Assembly: GCA_902826395.1 (NCBI GenBank)
Contig: CADEER010000003.1
Coordinates: 36,206-100,205 of the forward strand
Source: an uncultured bacterium
GTDB lineage: Bacteria; Desulfobacterota; Binatia; HRBIN30; CADEER01
Reading direction: 5' to 3'
Length of the DNA: 64,000 bases
The position numbers and the translations under genes are program-made. Below, piece by piece: positions 17,676 to 26,100 of this stretch. The notes under the pieces are model-generated. The model did no database searches, was not told the origin of the DNA, and saw only the letters and a program-made list of their open reading frames with translations. The number at the start of each line of letters is the position of its first letter. Position 1 is the stretch's first letter.

Positions 17676-18473
17676 GTGAGCTACCTGGGGCCACCTCGGC
17701 CGCGGGTCTTCGGACATCGCGGAGCGGCGGCGCTGGCTCCGGAGAATACGCTTCCTTCGTTTGCTCTGGCTGCCCAACTGGGTGCCGATTTCCTCGAGCT
17801 GGACGTCCACGGCACTTCCGACGGCACCGTCATCGTGCTGCACGACGAGACGGTGGACCGGACGACGAGCGGCACTGGGATCGCGCGAGAGATGGCCTGG
17901 CGGGAGGTAGAACGACTCGATGCCGGTCATTGGTTCCGGTTCGGCTCTCGCGACGACAGCTTCCCATTCCGCGGCCAGGGCGTGCGGATTCCGACGCTCG
18001 ACGAGGTGCTGCGGGCGTTTCCCGCTCACCGATTCAACATTGAGATAAAGCAGGCAGCTCCGCCGATTGTCGACGAAGTGCTCGCATTGCTGCGTCGCGC
18101 CGGCGCCACCGCGAGGGCACTGCTGGCGGCGGAGGACGACGCAATCATGGCGAGCATTCGAGCCGCCGCCGGCGCGGAGATCGTGACCGGCAGCAGTGTT
18201 GGCGATGTAATGGCTTTCTTTGCCCACCTGGACGCCGGGACGTTGCCCGAGTACCAGCCGCCCGGCGTTGCCCTACAGATTCCCACCCGGATCCACGATC
18301 GCGTTCTGGTCGACGAAAGCAGCGTCGCCGCCGCGCACGACAAAGGCCTCGAAATCCACGTCTGGACCATCAACGAGCTCGAGGAGATGGAGCGTCTGCT
18401 CGACCTGGGAGTCGACGGAATCATGTCCGACCAGCCGGGCCTGCTGGCGCGTGCGATCGCGCGCCGCTACTGA
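17676..18473 (+). CDS. Glycerophosphodiester phosphodiesterase
   Basis: 265 residues from a GTG four bases after the preceding stop codon. The family signature is complete: GHRG (13-16), ENT (23-25), ELD (41-43), H56, and IEIKQ near 120. There is no signal peptide, so it resembles cytoplasmic UgpQ more than periplasmic GlpQ. It hydrolyses glycerophosphodiesters, which derive from phospholipid turnover, to sn-glycerol-3-phosphate and an alcohol. Close spacing suggests co-transcription with the M23 gene. Confidence 0.94.
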   Translation: MSYLGPPRPRVFGHRGAAALAPENTLPSFALAAQLGADFLELDVHGTSDGTVIVLHDETVDRTTSGTGIAREMAWREVERLDAGHWFRFGSRDDSFPFRGQGVRIPTLDEVLRAFPAHRFNIEIKQAAPPIVDEVLALLRRAGATARALLAAEDDAIMASIRAAAGAEIVTGSSVGDVMAFFAHLDAGTLPEYQPPGVALQIPTRIHDRVLVDESSVAAAHDKGLEIHVWTINELEEMERLLDLGVDGIMSDQPGLLARAIARRY

Positions 18474-18488
18474 GGCGGGCGCGTGGCC

Positions 18489-19061
18489 TCAGTGGACCGA
18501 GTGTGTGCGCCCCTCGCCGCGGATCTCGGTTGCGAGATCCTTCAAGGCCTTGCGCAATTCCTTCGTATTCGCCCGCAAGGTGCCCTCGACCTCACGCCGG
18601 CGCCTTCGATCGCCAGTCTGCAGCGTGGCCACATAGGCGGACTGCAGCTCCCGCCGCCTTCGCAACACGCGGTCGGCCGCCGCGAGGGACAGGAGGCCCA
18701 CGTTCTCGCCGTGACGGCCATCGGACGCCACGAGGAAGCGGTTGAGGAGTCCGGTATGGTGACGCTCCACAGCCGACGCCATGCTGGCCGACTTTACCGG
18801 CCTCGTGTAGACGGCGTCCGCGAAGCAGTCGAGCGCATCGCCTAGACGCCCTTCGCGTAGCGCGAGGTCGCCGAGCGCGGCGCGTTTCTCGCATCTCGCC
18901 AATCGGCCCTTCTCGAAGAACCCGGCGAGAGGGTCGACGGCCGCCTGCCAGAGCAAGCTCGCCAGATAGCCGAACACCGCCAATCCGGCGCAGCCCAAGG
19001 CTATGGCGAGGATCGCATTCAGCACGACTTCAGTGATGAGCGATTCGGATCGGCCGCGCAA
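18489..19061 (-). CDS. Membrane-anchored protein of unknown function
   Basis: 190 residues. One long hydrophobic segment lies near the N-terminus (about 10-40, VLNAILAIALGCAGLAVFGYLASLLW). A helical, Arg/Glu/Lys-rich soluble part follows, with a TPR-like stretch (ALGDLALREGRLGDALDCFADAVYTRP, about 60-87) and a C-terminal coiled-coil. No family recognised. The start is uncertain: the longest reading begins with a TTG at 19061 without a clear ribosome site. It is convergent to the glycerophosphodiesterase gene and divergent from the gene at 19155. Confidence 0.55.
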   Translation of the reverse strand: MRGRSESLITEVVLNAILAIALGCAGLAVFGYLASLLWQAAVDPLAGFFEKGRLARCEKRAALGDLALREGRLGDALDCFADAVYTRPVKSASMASAVERHHTGLLNRFLVASDGRHGENVGLLSLAAADRVLRRRRELQSAYVATLQTGDRRRRREVEGTLRANTKELRKALKDLATEIRGEGRTHSVH

Positions 19062-19154
19062 CGCTGTCGCTAGCCCGCCAAAATTGACTTCCCGACCGAG
19101 CCTCCGTAGGCTCGCGCGATAACCTCAGATGGACGGTACGGCGGAGGAAACGAG

Positions 19155-19955
19155 ATGGTGAAGCGATCGAGGCGCGTATCGCGGATGACAGCGCGAGCGG
19201 CGCTGCTTCTGCTGGCGACGACATCGGCGGCGCAGGCCGGCTGGATGATCGAATGGGAGAACACCCCGATCCGCAAAGCCGGGCGGCAGGACGGCGAGAA
19301 GGCGACTGCGTACATCCAGGGCAACAAAACCAGGATGGAGCAAGAGCACCTGACGACGCTGTACGATTACGATCAGGGCAAGTTCACCATCCTGAATCCC
19401 AAGGCCGGATTTTTCTGGAGCGGCAGCGTCGAAGACTACGTCAAGTTGTCGACCAAGCGGCGCAACGAGGCGCTGCGCAAGCGGATGGGCACGGAGAAGG
19501 GCGACGAGGAAGCGCTGCCGACCGTTGATCCGTCGAAGTTGCCAGCCGTTGTCGTCGAACAGTCCGGTGAAACCCGCGAGATCGCCGGTCATGGCACCGT
19601 GAAGTACGTCGTCAAGATCGGCGAGACCGTCTTTCAGGACTTGTGGATCGCCGAAGGGCTGAGCACCGCAGCAGATCTCGATCCGGACAAGGTGATCAAG
19701 TACCAGCAGATGAGCAGCCGCGGCATGGTCGGAGCGTCGTCGGACGCCTACAACGCTCTCTACCGCAGTCCAGAGTATCGGGCTCTGCTCGACAAGGGAG
19801 TCGCTCTGGAGACGGTCACGTACCACTTGGCCGGAGGCTTCGAGCAACGCGCCCGCTCGATCCGCGAGACGGAAGTCGAACCGAGCAAGTTCTCGGTGCC
19901 CGAGGACTATCGCCGCGTTCGCCTCGACGACGTCTTTCAGGTGGAGAGCAAGTAG
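19155..19955 (+). CDS. Secreted protein of unknown function (DUF4412-like)
   Basis: 266 residues. GGAGG sits nine bases before the ATG; the signal peptide (ARAALLLLATTSAAQAG) is cleaved near residue 28. The mature part begins with paired beta strands and phrases such as ATAYIQGNKTRMEQEHLTTLYDYDQGKFTILNPKAGFFW, the pattern of periplasmic LolA/DUF4412-like proteins that record a monitored value in a beta-sheet fold. No catalytic residues are evident. It appears monocistronic. Confidence 0.75.
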   Translation: MVKRSRRVSRMTARAALLLLATTSAAQAGWMIEWENTPIRKAGRQDGEKATAYIQGNKTRMEQEHLTTLYDYDQGKFTILNPKAGFFWSGSVEDYVKLSTKRRNEALRKRMGTEKGDEEALPTVDPSKLPAVVVEQSGETREIAGHGTVKYVVKIGETVFQDLWIAEGLSTAADLDPDKVIKYQQMSSRGMVGASSDAYNALYRSPEYRALLDKGVALETVTYHLAGGFEQRARSIRETEVEPSKFSVPEDYRRVRLDDVFQVESK

Positions 19956-20015
19956 TAGGTCGGTGGGCGAGGCCGCGATCGAGCGAGCGCCGCCCGCTCG
20001 GTCGTCGCGACAGAC

Positions 20016-20387
20016 TTACTGAACGATCGCCGGACCGGGACGGTCGGCGCGCCGGATCTCCCGACGGGTTTCGTCGATCGGCAGCCGTCGCTCGTCGGGC
20101 CTTGCAGCTCGCTCGCCGACCAGATGGTTGGTCTTTTCGACCCTCTGCTTGAGCTCTAGCAGGATCTGCAGGTCGGACTTCATGCGCGACAGGGACTCGA
20201 TCAGGCGCTCGACCTCGCGCACAGCCGGCTCCAGTTCGGCGTTGTCGACCGACTGCAGGCCGCGCTGTAGCTGGTTGAACAACGTGACCAACGACGCTGG
20301 ATCCTCGACTCCCACCTGGGTCAGGCGGTTCTGCATCTTGCCGTAGAAGCACAACAGGTCATTCGCCTGCTTGCGCAGATCTTCCAT
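20016..20387 (-). CDS. Small coiled-coil protein of unknown function
   Basis: 123 residues. AAGGAG lies seven bases before the ATG. The protein is almost entirely helical with heptad-like spacing (LFNQLQRGLQSVDNAELEPAVREVERLIESLSRMK) up to about residue 88, then a basic Pro-rich tail. No signal peptide or membrane segment. Function unknown; it could be a structural or partner protein of the cytoplasm. Confidence 0.6.
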   Translation of the reverse strand: MEDLRKQANDLLCFYGKMQNRLTQVGVEDPASLVTLFNQLQRGLQSVDNAELEPAVREVERLIESLSRMKSDLQILLELKQRVEKTNHLVGERAARPDERRLPIDETRREIRRADRPGPAIVQ

Positions 20388-20625
20388 GCATCACTCCTTC
20401 GTCACGGGTTGCTCCGTTGTCCGGATGCAAACCTCACCAACCTGAACGTCAGAGCGAGAATCGTGCCGAGGCGGAGTTGATCGCCCTGGCCTCGTTCACT
20501 CAGGGAATAGAGGTGGAGCGGACGTTCGAAAGGGGGCGGAAACGTCAGCCGCGTGACGATCCGCCATGCAAAGCGCAACCAGCGTGACGCTTCCCCAACC
20601 GGTGCGGGGCGAGATCGGGATCCGG

Positions 20626-20874
20626 TCAGTCGGGATCTTCGTCGAAGTGGGCGCGGATGATGCGGTCCTTGAGATACTCGAGCGTCCCGAGATCCTCGAT
20701 GATCTCTCCGCCGGTATCGTAGAAGAAGATTTCGCCCTCGCGGTTGCGCCCCACGGCAACCAACCATTCGAGCTCGTCCCGATCCTTCAGCAGGTAGTTG
20801 ATGGTCTCGGAGACGCCGCGCCCCGGCAGAATCGTGATCTTCGGCCGGTCGACGCCCTTCTTCTGTCTAGTCAT
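20626..20874 (-). CDS. Small protein of unknown function
   Basis: 82 residues with GGAGG about 11 bases before the ATG. The sequence has a basic N-terminus (MTRQKKGVDRPKITILPG) and an acidic end (IIRAHFDEDPD), with a beta-rich middle (EWLVAVGRNREGEIFFYDTGG). Balanced, protein-like composition and a good ribosome site support it being real. I do not recognise it. It precedes nothing in the same direction within 230 bases. Confidence 0.55.
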   Translation of the reverse strand: MTRQKKGVDRPKITILPGRGVSETINYLLKDRDELEWLVAVGRNREGEIFFYDTGGEIIEDLGTLEYLKDRIIRAHFDEDPD

Positions 20875-20982
20875 TTCGCGCTCGCGCCTCCGGGCTCGCG
20901 TGCCCTCGTGGAGGTGCGGTCCCTTCCCAGGAATAGGCGGACGCTACAATAGGGGTCGAATGGCCGCAACACGAAGCCATCC

Positions 20983-22377
20983 CTACCGCAGGACGCAATG
21001 CACCACCGTTTCGACGTGATACGTGTGCGGAAACATGTCTACCGGGCGTGCCTCTACCAAGCGGTAATGATGCTTCAAGGTGGCGAGGTCTCGCGCGAGG
21101 GTGGCTGGATCGCACGATACATATACGAGTTGAGCCGGGCGCAGCGAGATGATTGCCGGCACGATCGCGGCCGCGCCGCTGCGCGGGGGATCGAGGAGTA
21201 CGGTGTCGAATCGAGACCCTCGCCGAGCGTGTTCGGCAACGATCGTTTCGACGCGCCCCTCTTCGATGCGCCATCGTCCGGCGAAGGCCTCGGCGTTTCG
21301 GCGGGCGCTGCGGCATGACGCCGGCGACTGCTCGACCGCCGTCACCACAGCTCCGGCGGCTGCAAGCGCCGCCGAAAAGTTGCCTGCTCCGGCATACGCC
21401 TCGAGCACGGCCTTCCCTGCGGGCTCGCCGAACATGCGCAACACCAGGTCGAGGAGGGTGCGGTTGGCGGTCGGGTTGACCTGGGTGAAGCTGGTTGCGT
21501 CGACCGTCAGCGGCGGCATCGCCTCGAGATGAAGTTGTGCGTCCAGGTCTCCCCAGCGCTTCTCCCACCGGCGTCCGCGCAGGGAAATACCGGCGCATTC
21601 AGGTGTTGCGGCGAGCCACTCCAGGCACGCGGGCTCGTCGCTCGGCCGCCAATCTCCTTCCAGTTCCGCCGCAATGGCGAACGAATCGCGCCTTCTTTCC
21701 TCTCGGGGTGCATCCGAATCGCTCGCGACAGCGGGCGCGCGGTGCGTGGCAATAATCTCCACGCGTCGAATCCTGCCCGCCAGTAGTCGAACCAAATCAC
21801 GCGCGGCCGGCAGCGCATTGTCGGCGTCGGTCTCTGCGAGCGCGCAATGAGCAACCTCGACCAGCTCGTGTGTGCCGCCGACATAGAACCCCAGTCGATC
21901 ACCGTCGGTGCGCAGCTTGAGCCGGCGCCGATAGCCGTAGACGCGCGGTGAGGGCAGGACCGGTGCGACATCGATGTCGATCCCGGCGATGCGCGAAAGC
22001 TGGTCGACGACGATCCGATGCTTCGCCGCCAACTGGCTTTCGTAGCGGAGGTGTTGCCACGGACATCCGCCGCATCGATCGACGATCGGGCAGGGCGGCG
22101 GAACGCGCCGATCGGAGGGTCGCTCGATGCTCGTGATCGCGGCGAAGGCGTGGTTGCGGTGCCGCTCACGGATCTGGACCTCTACCCGATCGCCGGGTGC
22201 TGCACCGCGCACGAAAAGTACGAGGCCTTCGTGCCGAGCGACAGCATGCGGTCCGTAAGCCATGCTCTCGACCTCGACGACGGCGCGATCGCTTGGATCG
22301 CCGGACGACGGCTGAGCGCCTGGCCCACGCGCGATCGGCGCACGACGCCTGCGCGCTGCACCGGCGGACGACGGCAT
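20983..22377 (-). CDS. rlmD: 23S rRNA (uracil-C5)-methyltransferase, RlmD/RumA family
   Basis: 464 residues from the ATG at 22377; a TTG at 22428 would add 17 basic residues. A TRAM domain (about 25-90) is followed by the cysteine cluster C-x5-C-x2-C (CPIVDRCGGC) plus a later cysteine in VAHCALAE, the usual [4Fe-4S] site. The SAM-binding region (EAYAGAGNFSAALAAAG), DPPRSG, and the catalytic Cys motif SCDPATLARD come next. Such enzymes make 5-methyluridine in 23S rRNA (position 1939 for RlmD). RlmC and RlmD are hard to separate by eye; the TRAM domain favours RlmD. Confidence 0.9.
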   Translation of the reverse strand: MPSSAGAARRRRAPIARGPGAQPSSGDPSDRAVVEVESMAYGPHAVARHEGLVLFVRGAAPGDRVEVQIRERHRNHAFAAITSIERPSDRRVPPPCPIVDRCGGCPWQHLRYESQLAAKHRIVVDQLSRIAGIDIDVAPVLPSPRVYGYRRRLKLRTDGDRLGFYVGGTHELVEVAHCALAETDADNALPAARDLVRLLAGRIRRVEIIATHRAPAVASDSDAPREERRRDSFAIAAELEGDWRPSDEPACLEWLAATPECAGISLRGRRWEKRWGDLDAQLHLEAMPPLTVDATSFTQVNPTANRTLLDLVLRMFGEPAGKAVLEAYAGAGNFSAALAAAGAVVTAVEQSPASCRSARRNAEAFAGRWRIEEGRVETIVAEHARRGSRFDTVLLDPPRSGAAAIVPAIISLRPAQLVYVSCDPATLARDLATLKHHYRLVEARPVDMFPHTYHVETVVHCVLR

Positions 22378-22639
22378 GGCGCGCCCACCCCGCTTGCGCT
22401 TGCGGTGCCTGTCCGGCGGCTCGCTCAACTCAAGTCCCCTTTGGCGTCAAACCAGGCCTCGACGCGCATCGTTCGTGTCTCGGAGTCTGCCAATATCCGG
22501 GCCTCGCCCCACCGTTCGGCGGGATCCGCTGTCGGACGGGTGGTGTTCACCGAGCGCGTTATATCATTGATAGATCCCGAGATCAGGGAATGGCGGTCGA
22601 GCGGGCATTCGGCGCCGAACCGAGCTATGAGAGGTTGCG

Positions 22640-23131
22640 ATGAGTGAGCAAACGTCGGCGGTCGAGATGCATGTGCGGCGGGTTCGCCGCACCGACCTTC
22701 ACGATATCGTCGATCTGTTGAAAGCTGCTGATCGACCCCTCGCGGTCGATCGGGCCGGAGCCAAGCGGTTTCGCAACATCGTCGGTGACCTCGGTTGTGA
22801 CTTCGACGTCACTGTTGCGCGGGAGAGGGTGTGTGGCTTCGTGCACATTACCTATGTGCGCGATCTGCTGCTCGGCAACCGAGCTCAGTTGATGGCACTG
22901 ATCGGCGCGACTCAGGAGGTTCGTCAGATTCTGCTCGGGCGTGCCGTGCATCGAGCGCTGCGTCGCCGCTGTCGGGACGTCACCGTGTTGCCGAATGCAT
23001 GGGTTGCAATCGAGTCCCTGGACTTCACGGACGATTGGCGATCGGCCGACGGCTGCCGGCGCCTCGATCTGGAAGCAGGCAGGCGAAACGCGGCCACGGG
23101 CGATTTGCCTGCCGGCCGCCAAACGTGCTGA
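22640..23131 (+). CDS. GNAT-like protein of uncertain activity
   Basis: 163 residues. GAGAGG precedes the ATG. The N-terminus (HVRRVRRTDLHDIVDLLKAA) and the following beta strand (FDVTVARERVCGFVHITYV) resemble the first half of a GNAT acetyltransferase. The acetyl-CoA loop usually written R/Q-x-x-G-x-G/A is not clear; LLGRAVHRAL is the nearest match, so activity is doubtful. It ends 12 bases before the large glutamate-dehydrogenase homologue and is probably in its operon. Confidence 0.6.
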   Translation: MSEQTSAVEMHVRRVRRTDLHDIVDLLKAADRPLAVDRAGAKRFRNIVGDLGCDFDVTVARERVCGFVHITYVRDLLLGNRAQLMALIGATQEVRQILLGRAVHRALRRRCRDVTVLPNAWVAIESLDFTDDWRSADGCRRLDLEAGRRNAATGDLPAGRQTC

Positions 23132-23143
23132 GGCTGAGGGAAG

Positions 23144-26100
23144 ATGCCTCGCTTCCAGAAGGCCCTGGCCCAACTGATGGGCCAGGAAGAGGGACAGACC
23201 AAACCGCCGCGCGAGGCGCAGGACGGCTCCGGGACGATCATCTCCGAGCTGCGCACGCGTGTGTCCGCCGCCGAGCTCGAGCTGATCTCGCCCTTTGTGG
23301 GGCTGTTTCTGCAGAACACGCGTCTCCTCGAAGCGGTCATGCCAGCTTCGGAGGCGGCGAGTTTGACGCTCGGCGCGTGCCGCTTTCTCTGTGACCGTCA
23401 TACGTCGCCGCTGAGCCTGCGCGTCTATGTCCCGACCGTCTCCGAACACGGTTGGAGCTCCTCTCATGCCGTGTTGGAAGTCGCCACCGACGATCATCCG
23501 GGATTGGTGACTTCGATTTGTGGTGTGGTCGAAGAACAGGGTGGCAAGATCGAGAACCTGCTCGGAGCGGCTGTCCACGTCGAACGCGACGAGACGGGTC
23601 TGGCCCGATCGATCAAAGCCGCCGAGGGTGATTCGGACGAGCGCATCATGCATGCCCAGGTCAGTAGTGTCGGCAACCTGGCTGATCTCGAGAGCACTCT
23701 GCGCCGCCATCTGGCGGCGCTCGGCCGGAGCCGACGGGAATCGGGTTCGCTCGGTGACGAGGTGCGCCGCCTCGCCGACCTCCTGCGAGACGGAATGGGG
23801 TCGGATCGCGAGATGGTGGAGTTGCTCACGTGGCTGATGGACGGGCGTCTGAGCGTCGCGGGATTCGAGGAGATCGATGCGCGACAAGGTAGTTCGCTCC
23901 GATCTCTCGGGACTTACGCGGAGACCGCGGCGGGTTTGACTTCGACTCGTGAGGCGACCTCAAATCCAGACTCCCTTCTCGTCAAGACGCGTGCTCGCGA
24001 TCCGCTGCACGCCGGCCAGTTTCTCGACGAGATCCGTGTCTGGCCGGCTGGGCCGGCCAGTGCCGATCCGCGTCTGTATCGGATCGCCGGGACGTTAGGG
24101 GCCGGGGTGTTTCGCGAACCCACCAGTGGAGTCCCCGTCGCGCGCGAGCTCTGGAGCAAGGTGAGTCGTCTCCTCGACGCGTCCGCGGATCGCGCCCGCA
24201 TTGTCTTCGATCGCATTCCGCTGGACATCTTGCTCGGCACGACCGACGTCGAAGCCGCAGCGCTCGTCCGAGCGATCCTCGCGGCCGACGAGCAGCCGGG
24301 TGTCCGCATCGCCATTACCGCTGGATCGAAAGGTGCCGACACTTGCTTTGCAACCGTCATCGTCCCGCGGCAACAGTTGGCGCGCAGCGACGCGGAGCCG
24401 GTCGGGCAGCTGGTCCGCGAGCGCCTCGCGCCGGTGCTCGGGCGTCACTTCGTCAGTGACGATCTCGCCGTCGTTCGGCTGCACTATACGCTCGCCGCCG
24501 CCGCCCCGCGCCCCGAAGCCGTCGATGAAGCGGCGGTCGAGTTGCGCAGGTTGCTCGCCAGCTGGCGCGACGCGACTCCTGCTGAGAAACCCTTCATCCC
24601 GGCGGATGCCGCACCGATCGCCGCTCCTCCCGTAGAAGGGGCGGCCGGGATCGAGTTGCCCGATGGCGTCGAGGTGCGGGCGGAGGGCGCTTCCGGAAGT
24701 CGCTTCGTAGTGCGCGTCGCCGCCGATCCGGCGGGGGGTGCCCTGAACGACATCTTGGTGACCCTTGGCCATCTCGGCCTGCGCATCGTCCAGCACGAAG
24801 CCGCGCCGGCGACGTCCACCTCTTTGGGTGTTCTGGAAATTGCAGTCGAGGCTGATCGCGCGGCCGATCCTCACAGAATCGCGTCTTTGCTGCGCGAGGT
24901 TCGAGCAGGTGCGATTGTCGCCGACGCGCTCTTGTCGCTGTGCTGGCGAACCGGGCTCGACACTGCGACGGTCGACGTTCTGCGAGCCTTTTGCGCTCTG
25001 GCTGAAGCGCGGCGGGTGGCGGAGCGCGCCGTCGTGAGTCGAGCGCTCCTCGACAATCCGGATGCTGCGGAACACTTCGTGCGCGCTTTCGAGGTTCGCT
25101 TTGATCCAAGGCTACCGGTGGCGAACGATGGGCAGCGGCGCCGTGACTTCGAGGCCGCTCGGGAGCGCTTCGATGCTGCGACGACGTCGACAGGGCGCGC
25201 CTCGCGACGCGTCCTGCAACAACTCGGCGAGTTGCTCGCGGAATCGGTGCGCACTTCCTTCTTCTGCGGTGACCGCCGGCAGGCTGGACGAGCCATCGCC
25301 CTCAAGCTGCGCAGCAGTCTTACGGCCGGGGCGCGCTACGAAACTTTCGTTTGTGCGCCAGGCTTCGAAGGCGTGCTGCTGCGCGGCGGACCTGCGGCGC
25401 GCGCTGTCCTTCTCTTGTGTGAGGAGTTTGCATCGCTTCATTCAAGGGCAGCGCGCGAGCTCGCGGAGCAGAGTTTGCGAGCTGGTCACGTTTCGACAGA
25501 TCCGGGCTGTGCGATTCTCGCCTTGAGGGGGGAGGGCGTGGCGAGGGAGGCTGCCGATCGCGCGCTGCGCGAATTCCTGGATACGCTGCTCGACGTCACC
25601 GACGATGTCGTCGACGGAGAGCTGCATCGCAACCCGGCGGTCGTCGTCCACGACGAAGCCGATTCCTACTTCGCGGTCGCGGTCGGTGAGCGACCCAGTG
25701 GTTGGGTTGAAGTCGCCCGTCGGGCCGTATTGGAGCGGCGATTCTGGATGGCCGACGCCGCGGTGGCGCGAGTCGACGAGCGAGTTGCCGCTGAGGGTGC
25801 GTGGTCGGGTCTCGAGACCCTGCTCACAGCGGCGGGCGGCCGGTCTCCGTCGGCGCCTCGAGACGGCGAGGCCGGAGGGGACGACATCCTCACCGTCGTC
25901 GCGATCGGATCGCCGCACGATCTCTACCTGCCCCCCGGCGTTCGATTGCTCGCGGCTTTCGACGATCACGAGATTTTCCTCGCGCCGGAGATCGATGCAG
26001 CTAGCTGCGCGAAAGGTCTCGCCGAGCTGAGTCGCCGCGGCCGCTCCTCGTGGGCGGACTTTCCGGTCGACCTGCGTGGCCGCGGTGGTGCCGTGATACG